A DNA stretch of 16,054 bases. Source: JAJKIP01 sp040509055 (GTDB taxonomy: Bacteria; Bacteroidota; Bacteroidia; Chitinophagales; Chitinophagaceae). Position 1 is the first letter of the stretch. Each line of letters opens with the position of its first letter. The notes beneath the pieces are model-generated. The model was not told the DNA's origin. It did no database searches and saw only the letters and a program-made list of their open reading frames with translations. Shown one piece after another: positions 1-8,600 of this stretch. Both the position numbers and the translations under genes were made by a program. Location of the stretch: contig JBEVLT010000293.1 in NCBI GenBank assembly GCA_040509055.1, positions 1-16,054 of the forward strand, read 5' to 3'.

Positions 1-2
1 TG

Positions 3-764
3 ACGGAACAATGGGTGGATGAAGCCAGCCGCGCTCAAACGACGTCGAACCCCGGCGATGGCGACTGGTCGCAGGGATATGGTTACCAGTTCTGGCGCTG
101 CAAGCCCGGGTTTTACAGGGGCGATGGGGCCTATGGCCAGTTTTGCATCGTTATGCCGGAGCAGGATACCGTTTTGGCCATTACCAGCGAAAGCTGGGAT
201 ATGCAGAAAAGCATGACTACCGTATGGAATCATTTATTACCGGGATTGAACAGCTCCGCATCCGTTGGTGACGATCCTGCCGCACAGGCCGGGCTAAGAA
301 ATGAATTGAGAAATTTATCACTCCCCGTAGCAAAAGGTACGGTTACCGCTGCGCCGGCGACCCGCTATCACCGGAAAAAATTCAGGCTGCAGGGAAATGA
401 ATACGGCGTTACCGGTCTGCAGTTCAAATTCTCTACTAAATACTGTACCTGGACCATCAAGGCGGGCAGCGAGGAAACGATCCTGAAATTCGGGTGGGAA
501 AGCTGGCTGCTGAATCCGGAAAGCATCCACTACCCATTCCCGGTGCCCGGGCGTATTCATGTATCGTCCAAAACGGCCGGCACCGCTACCTGGCTGAATG
601 AAAATACGCTGCAGCTGGACCTGCGGTTCGTGGAAGCGATCCATGGCGACAGGATCACCTGTGTATTTGACAAAGACCAGCTGTCCGTAACTTTCCTGAA
701 CAGTATTTCAGAACATACAAAGAACAATCCTGAAAAAAGAACCGCCCTGTCCGGTGTGCTGTAG
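3..764 (+). CDS. Serine hydrolase, beta-lactamase family (class C-like), 3' part only
   Basis: This is the C-terminal 253 residues of a gene that begins before the window; the frame is open to the left edge, so the apparent GTG start at 15 is internal. The first ~75 residues contain the C-terminal signature of beta-lactamase/transpeptidase-like hydrolases (Pfam Beta-lactamase): GYGYQFW, then a Gly-rich turn and FCIVMPEQDTVLAITS, where the last beta strands of the fold normally lie. The SxxK and YxN catalytic motifs would be upstream and cannot be checked. The remaining ~170 residues form a beta-rich C-terminal extension with no motif I recognise; related proteins often carry an accessory lipocalin-like or DUF3471-like domain there. 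Substrate is unknown; esterase or peptidase activity is likelier than antibiotic hydrolysis. The SGNH esterase gene starts 42 nt downstream on the same strand and may be cotranscribed. Confidence 0.8.
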   Translation, partial: TEQWVDEASRAQTTSNPGDGDWSQGYGYQFWRCKPGFYRGDGAYGQFCIVMPEQDTVLAITSESWDMQKSMTTVWNHLLPGLNSSASVGDDPAAQAGLRNELRNLSLPVAKGTVTAAPATRYHRKKFRLQGNEYGVTGLQFKFSTKYCTWTIKAGSEETILKFGWESWLLNPESIHYPFPVPGRIHVSSKTAGTATWLNENTLQLDLRFVEAIHGDRITCVFDKDQLSVTFLNSISEHTKNNPEKRTALSGVL

Positions 765-806
765 CGGACCGGGTTTATTGCCCATCTTTAACTGACCTGC
801 CTGCTC

Positions 807-1922
807 ATGAAAACATGCCTGCCTGTTTTTTTAGCGCTCCTGCTGTTTGCCTGTTCCGATCAAAAAGACCATCCTGCCGGCGGAGCCCGTACACCAATCA
901 ATCATTACGGAAGAACCTTATTTGACGCCGACAGTAACCTGGTGCTGATCGGTTCGGCCTCGTATGCGGAGTTTACGTTTACCGGCGACTCCTGCACGCT
1001 CTTTCTTAAAAATATTGCCCCGGCCGGCGACTACAACTACGTGGCCATAGAGCTCGATAACCGCTATACCGGCCGGTTAAAAGTCGATGGGGATACCGCC
1101 AAACCCTACAACATTACCGCATCTGCAACGCCAGCGGACGAGGTTCACTTGCTCCGTGTGTTCAAAGCCACCGAGTCGTACAACGGGCAGGTGGCGATCA
1201 CCGGTATCACGGGCAACGGAATAGAGTCCGTCCGGCGCCCGGCAAGGAAAAAGATCGAATTCATCGGCAACTCCATTACCTGCGGCATGGGCAACGATAC
1301 CAGCGGCGGGCCCTGCGGCGCGGGCAAATGGTATGACCAGCACAATGCCTACTGGGCCTACGGGCCGCGGGTGGCAAGAGCTGTGAACGCCGATTTTATG
1401 CTCAGTTCGGTGTCCGGCATCGGCATTTACCGCAACTGGAACTCGGACGGGCCGGTCATGCCGCAGGTATACGAATCGGCCTACCTGGAGGCGGACAGTG
1501 CACAGCGCTGGGATTTTGGCCGGTACACGCCGGACATTGTCAGTATCTGCCTGGGAACCAACGACTTTTCGGATGGTGACGGGACGACAAAGCGGCTGCC
1601 CTTCGATTCTGCTGCTTTTATCAGCAAGTATGTTGATTTTGTGAGTGTTGTATACCGGCATTACCCGTCTGCCCGGGTCGTGCTGCTGTCCAGCCCCATG
1701 CTGTCGGGCGGCAGGGCGGACCTGCTTTTTGCATGCCTGGAGCAGGTAAAAGCAAGGAGCCGGCAGCAAAACCCCGGCAAGCCGGAACTAGCGCTGTTTC
1801 GCTTTAACCCAATGATTCCCAAAGGTTGCAGCTACCACCCGGATATGCATGATCATGAGATACTGGCTGGTGAACTGGTGCCGTTTTTCAAAGGGTTGCT
1901 GGAGGGGCAAAACCCGGGATAA
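807..1922 (+). CDS. Exported SGNH/GDSL esterase lipoprotein, carbohydrate esterase family 2-like
   Basis: A 371-aa lipoprotein: a short hydrophobic leader ends in the lipobox LLFAC (Cys16). Residues ~30-145 form a beta-sandwich-like N-terminal domain, and ~150-365 an SGNH hydrolase. Block I is EFIGNSITCG with the probable nucleophile Ser156 (Asn replaces the usual Asp of GDS). GTND lies at 250-253, and the likely catalytic His is His344 in YHPDMHDH. The jelly-roll plus SGNH arrangement matches CE2 acetyl-xylan/acetyl-glucomannan esterases, so deacetylation of plant polysaccharide is the best guess. The position two before the catalytic His, normally Asp in SGNH enzymes, is Ser342, consistent with the Ser-His dyad described for some CE2 enzymes. 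No glycoside hydrolase or SusC/D pair is visible nearby, so it does not sit in an obvious polysaccharide locus here. The ATG start gives a proper lipoprotein leader. Confidence 0.85.
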   Translation: MKTCLPVFLALLLFACSDQKDHPAGGARTPINHYGRTLFDADSNLVLIGSASYAEFTFTGDSCTLFLKNIAPAGDYNYVAIELDNRYTGRLKVDGDTAKPYNITASATPADEVHLLRVFKATESYNGQVAITGITGNGIESVRRPARKKIEFIGNSITCGMGNDTSGGPCGAGKWYDQHNAYWAYGPRVARAVNADFMLSSVSGIGIYRNWNSDGPVMPQVYESAYLEADSAQRWDFGRYTPDIVSICLGTNDFSDGDGTTKRLPFDSAAFISKYVDFVSVVYRHYPSARVVLLSSPMLSGGRADLLFACLEQVKARSRQQNPGKPELALFRFNPMIPKGCSYHPDMHDHEILAGELVPFFKGLLEGQNPG

Positions 1923-2116
1923 CCTCAATTTAACAACCATGACATACGATTCATCCGTGCTAACCGTTTGTAAGGCAATATTTTCCAAATAAATGATGAA
2001 TGTTAGCGCCTAAACTGTAATTTCACGCAGTTTGCCCGCGTTCCATTCACCTGCAAAAGCAATAAAAATTCCATCATCCTGTGCTGAACCGCAGCCGGAT
2101 GCCATAAATTGATCGC
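1923..2116. other. 194-bp intergenic region between the esterase and desaturase genes
   Basis: No ORF with coding character is present. The only structure I see is an imperfect 8-bp inverted repeat, GTGCTAAC (1957-1964) against GTTAGCGC (2002-2009), with a 37-nt AT-rich spacer and no T-run, so it is not a convincing terminator. Immediately before the desaturase start is TAAATTGA (2105-2112), a weak match to the Bacteroidota -7 consensus TAnnTTTG with no TTTG at suitable distance upstream. The desaturase promoter probably lies in this stretch but I cannot place it. Confidence 0.4.
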
Positions 2117-3226
2117 ATGAAGGCTTTGAACATTCTTACAGATCCGAAATACGTGCCGCGGGACGAGTTCAGTGCTTACGAAAAATTCTGGCTGAAGTAT
2201 ATCAACGACAAAAGAGACCTGCCTTTTATACACCTGCTTACCGGCATTCACCTGCTGGTGCTGCCGGTAGCCATTTTGCTGTATACGCCCGTGCTGCAGG
2301 GATGGTATTGGTGGCTGGCCTATATTCCATATTTCTACGTTTCACAACTGTATTTCAAAGGGCGGTTCGGGCTGATGCTTCATTGCATCAGTCACCGCAA
2401 GCTGTTCAAAAAAACGCATACCTGGATCTATAACTGGGTGATCTGGGGCATCTGCCCGTTTTTCGGTCATACGCCCGAGACATATTTCGTGCATCACATG
2501 GCCATGCACCACGTGGAGAACAATATGCCGGACGATGCCAGCAGCACGCTGGCCTACCGCCGCGACAGCCTTTGGGATTTTATGCGATATGTAGGACGCT
2601 TCCTGTTCCTCGGTTTCCGCGACACCTTCATGTACCTGTTCAGCCGCAAACGCAGGAAGCTGTACATGCGGCTTACTTATGGCGAAATGTCGTTCTATGC
2701 CTTCTGCATCGTCATGTGTTTCGTGAACCTCCATGCTACGCTGTGGGTCTTCATCATCCCCTTCGTTTTTGCCCGTATCGTAATGATGCTGGGCAACTGG
2801 GCACAGCATTCCTTTATCGACCGGGAAGACCCGGAAAATAATTTCACCAGCGCGATCAACTGCATCAATACCAAATACAACCATACCTGCTGGAACGACG
2901 GCTACCACACCGTGCACCACCTGCGCCCGGGCCTGCATTATACCGACCTGCCCGGTGAGTTCCTGAAGATGCGCGGCACTTTTGCCGAAAAAAAATCCCT
3001 CATTTTCGACGGCATCCATTACCTGCACGTGTTTGCATGGCTGATGACGAGGCGGTATGATAAGCTGGCCCGGCACCTTGTCAATGTAGACGGCGCCTTC
3101 AGCAGCGAAGCGGAAGCGATTGCGCTGATGAAAGAAAGGACCCGCAAAATAACGCTGTCCGGACCTGAAGCCGAAGTAAGGCTGGTGATCGAGAGCCGGC
3201 AACTTGCTGAAACCTCGGCGAACTGA
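2117..3226 (+). CDS. Membrane fatty acid desaturase family protein (three His boxes)
   Basis: This 369-aa integral membrane protein carries the di-iron His clusters of the membrane desaturase/hydroxylase superfamily: HCISH at 89-93, HMAMHH at 127-132 and HTVHH at 264-268. Hydrophobic segments lie around residues 38-80, ~107-120 and 188-222, placing the His boxes on one (presumably cytoplasmic) face. Family chemistry is O2-dependent desaturation or hydroxylation of an acyl chain or a carotenoid. The spacing (HX3H, HX3HH, HX2HH) fits acyl-lipid desaturases, but substrate and regioselectivity cannot be read from the sequence. There is no fused cytochrome b5 or ferredoxin domain, so an external electron donor is needed; the reductase at 14778-15494 is a conceivable but unlinked candidate. 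The C-terminal ~45 residues are charged and soluble. The gene stands alone, 64 bp before ade. Confidence 0.85.
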   Translation: MKALNILTDPKYVPRDEFSAYEKFWLKYINDKRDLPFIHLLTGIHLLVLPVAILLYTPVLQGWYWWLAYIPYFYVSQLYFKGRFGLMLHCISHRKLFKKTHTWIYNWVIWGICPFFGHTPETYFVHHMAMHHVENNMPDDASSTLAYRRDSLWDFMRYVGRFLFLGFRDTFMYLFSRKRRKLYMRLTYGEMSFYAFCIVMCFVNLHATLWVFIIPFVFARIVMMLGNWAQHSFIDREDPENNFTSAINCINTKYNHTCWNDGYHTVHHLRPGLHYTDLPGEFLKMRGTFAEKKSLIFDGIHYLHVFAWLMTRRYDKLARHLVNVDGAFSSEAEAIALMKERTRKITLSGPEAEVRLVIESRQLAETSAN

Positions 3227-3290
3227 TTCATCCATCGATCAGGCTATTTCGTTTTATCTTTATTGCATTGGTAAAATGTAAAACAGCCGT

Positions 3291-4964
3291 ATGCAATCCT
3301 TTTCCATTACCGGCCAGCTGGCCGATGTGCACCAGCAGCGCATTTATCCTGCCACGATCACCGTTGAGCAGGGAAAGATTGTTTCCATCCAGGAAATCGC
3401 AGCTGAGGCCGGCATAACAGGCTATATCCTTCCCGGTTTTATCGACAGCCATGTACATATTGAAAGCTCCATGCTGGTTCCCTCCGAGTTTGCCCGGCTG
3501 GCTGTGGTGCACGGAACCGTCGCCACCGTCAGCGACCCGCACGAGATCGCCAATGTGTGCGGCATAGAAGGTGTGGAGTTTATGATCGCCAATGGCAAAA
3601 CGGTACCGTTCAAGTTCAACTTCGGGGCGCCCAGCTGTGTGCCGGCTACCGTGTTTGAAACAGCCGGTGCTGCCTTGAACGCGGAAGAGGTGGAGTTGTT
3701 GCTGCAGCGGAGCGAGATCAAATACCTGAGCGAGATGATGAACTTTCCGGGTGTGCTGTACCGGGATGAAGAGGTGATGAAAAAGATCGAAGCGGCGCAC
3801 CGGCTCGGTAAGCCGATCGACGGGCATGCCCCGGGATTGAGAGGAGACGATGCACGGGTATACAGCGGCGCCCATTTACGCAAGGAAGGAGAAGCTCCTG
3901 TTATATCAACCGACCACGAATGTTTTACGGCGGAAGAAGCGCTGGACAAGCTGCAGTGCGGTATGAAGATCATCATCCGCGAAGGCAGCGCCGCCAAAAA
4001 TTTCGAAGCCCTGATCGGGCTGCTGCACGACTACCCGGACCATATCCTCTTTTGCAGCGATGACAAACACCCGGATAGCCTGGTGCTGGGTCATATCAAC
4101 CAACTCTGCGCCCGGGCGGTGGCAAAAGGGATCGATCTTTTCAAGGTGCTGCAGGCTGCCTGTGTGAACCCGGCAGCACATTATAAGCTTGACGTAGGAC
4201 TGTTGCGTGAAGGCGACCCGGCTGATTTTATCGTCGTGAACGACCTGGAACAATTTATTGTCAACCGTACCTATATCGACGGGCAGTTGGTAGCCGCCGA
4301 CGGTATATCGGCTATTCAGGCAGAGCCTTCGGCCGTGATCAATAATTTTTCCTGCCGCAGGATGAACGTAGTGGATTTTGAAACCCTGGTGGTCAACAAC
4401 GGCCCCCATTTGAATATCCCGGTCATCGAAGCGCTGGACGGCCAGCTGATCACCAATCATCTTTCGCTGGAACCAAAGACGGAGAACGGGGCCATCGTCA
4501 GCGATACGCAAAGGGATATCCTGAAGATCGTGGTAGTGAATCGTTATCATGATGCGCCGGTGGCCAAATCGTTTATCAAAAACTTCGGGCTGAAAAAAGG
4601 AGCGCTGGCTTCGTCCGTGGCGCACGATAGTCACAACATTGTAGCCGTCGGGGTAGATGACGAAAGTATTTGCCGCGCAGTAAACCTGCTGATCGATCAC
4701 CAGGGTGGCGTCAGCTGCGTCAGCGATGATACGGAACTGGTGGTGCCGCTGCCGGTAGCGGGATTGATGAGCAATGAAGATGGGTACAAGGTAGCCGAAC
4801 AGTATTCCCGGATCGATAAGGCAGCCAAGGAGGCTGGCTCCACGCTTGCTTCTCCCTTTATGACCTTATCGTTTATGGCCCTGCTGGTGATACCGCACCT
4901 GAAGCTGAGCGATCTCGGGTTATTTGACGGGGACAAGTTTGAATTTGTACAACCTGTCAGATAA
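3291..4964 (+). CDS. ade: Adenine deaminase
   Basis: A 557-aa cytosolic metallo-hydrolase converting adenine to hypoxanthine and ammonia for purine salvage (EC 3.5.4.2). It has the full Ade architecture: a small beta domain, then the amidohydrolase barrel beginning at PGFIDSHVHIESS with metal-binding His54 and His56 and the family-specific Glu58. The barrel continues with SDPHE, a conserved DGHAPG, STDHEC, and the diagnostic SDDKHPD at 256-262. The C-terminal Ade domain runs from about residue 370, with the NRYH and VAHDSHN segments. Length is normal for the family (usually 550-600 aa). The ATG at 3291 gives the expected N-terminus. Upstream, TATCTTTA at 3255-3262 resembles a -7 element but lacks a well-spaced -33 box, and no purine riboswitch fold is apparent. 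A lipoprotein gene follows after 11 nt and is probably cotranscribed. Confidence 0.95.
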   Translation: MQSFSITGQLADVHQQRIYPATITVEQGKIVSIQEIAAEAGITGYILPGFIDSHVHIESSMLVPSEFARLAVVHGTVATVSDPHEIANVCGIEGVEFMIANGKTVPFKFNFGAPSCVPATVFETAGAALNAEEVELLLQRSEIKYLSEMMNFPGVLYRDEEVMKKIEAAHRLGKPIDGHAPGLRGDDARVYSGAHLRKEGEAPVISTDHECFTAEEALDKLQCGMKIIIREGSAAKNFEALIGLLHDYPDHILFCSDDKHPDSLVLGHINQLCARAVAKGIDLFKVLQAACVNPAAHYKLDVGLLREGDPADFIVVNDLEQFIVNRTYIDGQLVAADGISAIQAEPSAVINNFSCRRMNVVDFETLVVNNGPHLNIPVIEALDGQLITNHLSLEPKTENGAIVSDTQRDILKIVVVNRYHDAPVAKSFIKNFGLKKGALASSVAHDSHNIVAVGVDDESICRAVNLLIDHQGGVSCVSDDTELVVPLPVAGLMSNEDGYKVAEQYSRIDKAAKEAGSTLASPFMTLSFMALLVIPHLKLSDLGLFDGDKFEFVQPVR

Positions 4965-4975
4965 TACAATCCATT

Positions 4976-5641
4976 ATGAAGTATGTTGCTGTAGTCCTGT
5001 TGGCAGTATTGCTGGCTTGCGGGCAGCCGGGCCGGCAGCCGGATGCCATTCCTGCATCCGATACGATCAGTGCCAGGCCGGATACTGCTACAGGGTCGGT
5101 ACCTGCCCATACCAGCCACCCGGTGCCGCTGGATACAAACAATGCTTCGTTGCTTCGGCTTGCGGAAAAAATACTCGGTGCGATTAAACAGCGAAACTTC
5201 GAAGCATTCTCATCTTTTGTGCATCCGGTAGCAGGCGTTCGGTTTTCTCCCTATGCCTACATCGATACGACCAGGGCAAAATTGCTGTCTGCTGCACAGG
5301 TCCTGGCTCTCGCCCGTCAGAATAAGATCGTTACCTGGGGCAGTTATGACGCAAGCGGCGAGCCGATCCGCATGAGTATCCGTAAGTATGTGGACCGGTT
5401 CGTATACGATGCCGATTTTTTACATGCGAAGAAAAAGCGTGTCAACGAATTTGTAGGCTATGGCAACTCGCTGAACAACTTGAAAGAGGTTTATCCCGCC
5501 TGCGATTTTGTGGAGTTCTACTTTTCCGGCTTCGATCCACACAATGATGGAATGGACTGGAAAACCCTGCGATTGGTATTCCGTACCGGGAACGGGCAAC
5601 CCTGGCTCGTGGCAGTGGTACACGATGAGTGGACGATCTGA
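4976..5641 (+). CDS. Uncharacterised lipoprotein
   Basis: A 221-aa protein I cannot assign to a named family. It has a clear lipoprotein leader, with lipobox LLAC ending at Cys15. Next comes a ~40-residue linker rich in Pro, Ser, Thr and Asp that probably tethers the domain to the membrane. The globular part (about residues 55-221) begins with a helix followed by FEAFSSFVHPVAGVRFSPY and ends with strands containing DFVEFYFSGFD, MDWKTLRLVF and WLVAVVHDEWTI. The order (helix, 'HP..G..FSPY' turn, then several beta strands ending in a Trp-rich strand) is reminiscent of NTF2/SnoaL-like folds, but this is a guess from pattern alone. The gene starts 11 nt after ade and ends 15 nt before the convergent amidohydrolase gene. 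No functional link to adenine deamination is evident. Confidence 0.75.
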   Translation: MKYVAVVLLAVLLACGQPGRQPDAIPASDTISARPDTATGSVPAHTSHPVPLDTNNASLLRLAEKILGAIKQRNFEAFSSFVHPVAGVRFSPYAYIDTTRAKLLSAAQVLALARQNKIVTWGSYDASGEPIRMSIRKYVDRFVYDADFLHAKKKRVNEFVGYGNSLNNLKEVYPACDFVEFYFSGFDPHNDGMDWKTLRLVFRTGNGQPWLVAVVHDEWTI

Positions 5642-5656
5642 TCTGCCGGCTGCCGG

Positions 5657-8600
5657 TTAATGTTTGCCGCACGTACACCCTTCTTCGGTTGTCTCGTCAT
5701 GCCAGGGAAAGCTATCCGTATTTTTATTCAATTCCCAGTAAAACTTCGTTCTTGGCCGGTTGTAATTCCCGGTCTCGTTCATTTGCGCCGCGTCGAACAG
5801 GCGGCCGTTGACTATGGTGTATCGTACGCTTTCGGTATTGCGGATGTTCTCCAGCGGGTTTTTATCCAGTACGATCAGGTCGGCCAGCTTACCGGCCTCC
5901 AGCGACCCGATCGATTTGTCCAGTCCCAGGCTGACGGCCGGGTTGATCGTAGCCGTTTGCAGCGCCTGGTGATTGCTCATGCCGCCCTGCTGCATCATCC
6001 ATATTTCCCAGTGCACGCCGATACCCTGTATCTGGCCGTGTGCACCCATGTTCACCAGCACACCTTCATCCATCAGTTTTTTCAGGCTTTGGGATACCAG
6101 GATATGACCGTTCTGATACTCTTCCTCGGGTAGCATGGTACGGTGCCGGCTGCGCGGGTCGATCACGGAGCGGGGCGTAAAACGTAGCAGGCGTTCGTTT
6201 TCCCATACGTTGCTGTGCTGGTACCAGTAGTACTCGCCGCTGACGGCCGCATAGCTCACGATCAGGGTAGGCGTGTATGCCGTTTTTGAATTTTTCCAAA
6301 GCTGCACCACGTCGGTATACAGTGGCGCCACGGGAATATTGTGCTCGATAGTGGTATGCCCGTCGAGGATCATGCTCATGTTGTGAAAAAAGAAGGAACC
6401 GCCTTCGGGCACTACCTCCATCTGCAGCTCGCGGGCTGCCTGGATGATCATTTGGCGCTGCTCGCGGCGTGGCTGGTTGTAGCTTTTTACCGAGAAGGCG
6501 CCAAAGGCCTTCGTTCTCCGCAGGGCGCTACGGGCATCGTCGATGGAGTTGATCACGGCTTTGAAATCACCATCGGCGCCATATAGAATGGTGCCGGTAG
6601 AAAAGACGCGTGGCCCGGTCATCAGCCCGGCCCTGATCAGCTCGCTTTGGGCAAATACGATCTCACTGTTGGCCGAGGGATCATGCATGGTTGTGACGCC
6701 GAAAGCGAGGTTGGCATAATAAGCCCAGTGTTTTTGCGGTGTAATGCCGGAACGAAAATGATCGCCGTGTGCATGAGCGTCGATAAAACCAGGCAGGATG
6801 GTCTTGCCGCTGCAGTCGATCTGGCGGGCATTGGCCGGGATGGTTATTTCAGCAGCGCTGCCAATGGCACGGATGCGGTTGTCTTCCACGATCAGGGTCC
6901 CGTTTTCGATCACTTCATTGCCACGCATGGTGATAAGGCGGGCATTGGTGAAGGCGGTAATTCCTTTGGGTTTGTCGGCCGTTACTTCCAGCCCTGCGTC
7001 GATTCCTTTTTCCGGCACTTTGAACAGAGAATCCGGTTTGCTTGCGATGAATTCAAAACGCTCATCCAGCCGGATGGTGTAATACTGGTTGCCCAGCGTA
7101 TAATACAGCTGTTTGCTGTCGGCCGACCAATGGAGGTTCAGTCCTGCATCTTTGGATACGATCTTTACCGGGAAGTCTTTGGTGCCGCTGCCGATGTCGA
7201 TCGTTTTCCCGGTTTTTGGGAATGCTGCTACGTATACTTCAAACAGGTCGATGAAAGCAATCCAGTTTTCGTCGGGCGATACCCTGAACTGGCTGCCGTA
7301 GGTGCTTTTCAGGTGGATGCGCTCATCCTCTCCGTCCAGCCGGCAGCTGGCATACACACGGTTCATGCCTCCGCCCGACTGGTAAAAGATCCGGTCGCTG
7401 GTTCTATTGAAGCGGGGCATATCCCCTTTTTCGATGACCAGGTTGTCGCTGCTGCCATCGGCCGTCATGGTATAAATGCCGGGCGTGGCGGTATAGGCCG
7501 GTCCCAGCACATCGCTGCCGCCTTCCTTGCGGAATACGATCTGCCGGCCATCTGGCGAAAAAGATGGCTGCCGGTAAATGCCTTTTTTAGCCGTTAGCTT
7601 TACAGGCTTGCCGCCGCCCTGCATCCCGATTTTATAAATGGCGCCTGCCGCCGAATCATTCCAGGTCGTATAGACCAGCGTTTTTCCATCAGGCGAAAAG
7701 GAAGGCTCGAACTCGAACCCGGCCGTACCGTAAGCAGCATCGTTTTCAATGGTCAGGCGCTGCGGTTTGCCGGATGGCAATTCTTTTTTCCATAAATAGC
7801 CCACGGCATTGAACACGAGCCATTTTCCATCGGGCGAAGTGACGGCCTGGCGGATCACATTGGCGGTGAAGGTGGCGGGGGCAATATCCTGCTGAAAGCG
7901 CACGGCATCATAGATCCGCTGCTTCACCTGGCAGGTGAAAGGAATTTCGGTTGCAGCATTGGTGCTGCCTGCATCCACCTTCATGATCCTGCCATTGGCC
8001 CAGATCACGATCTGCCGGTCGCCGGGCATCCAGGCAAAACCGGTATAGATACCAAATACGGTCCAGGCTTCCTGCTGGTCTTTGCTCAGCCGGTCATATA
8101 CCGGCCATTCTTCCGCTGTTTCCAGGTTGCGGATGTACAGTACCGTTTTGGTGCGCACGCGTTTCACAAAAGCCAATAGTTTCCCGTCGTGCGAAAGCTG
8201 TGGGCGTGCAGCGCCACCGGGGCCGCCTGTCACCGATTCTGTGGTTCCTTTTTCGCGGTCGAACCGGCGGATGACGAAGATCTGGCTGTTGGGATCTTTA
8301 TTGTACTGGAAAAAACCACCGGGATACATGTCTTCGCTGAAGTACACATAGCGGCCGTCCGGCGATACGCAGGGCTCGTTCACATCCTGCTGGTCGTTTT
8401 TACGGGCGGTGAGCTGCAGGCCCGATCCGCCGCTGACATGATACAGCCACATTTCTCCGGCGCCCAGCGAGCGGGTAGAAGTAAAATGCTTTTTAGCCAC
8501 GATGTATTCACCGTCCGGCGTCCAGGCAGCATTGTTGAGCAGGCGAAAGCTTTCTTTGGTCACCTGTACGGCGCCGCTTCCATCGCGGTTCATGTACCAG

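Noticed and set aside
1957..2009. Imperfect inverted repeat GTGCTAAC/GTTAGCGC as terminator or operator
   Set aside because: The spacer is 37 nt, there is no T-run and the stem contains a wobble; it could easily be chance in a 194-bp gap.
3227..3290. Possible purine riboswitch before ade
   Set aside because: The 64-bp gap is too short and shows no three-way-junction stems.
6647..7597. 316-codon plus-strand frame inside the amidohydrolase gene (and similar long frames at 8189-9004 plus, 2342-3235 minus and 3906-4700 minus)
   Set aside because: All lie antisense to confidently identified genes and have low-complexity, motif-free translations; they are shadows.
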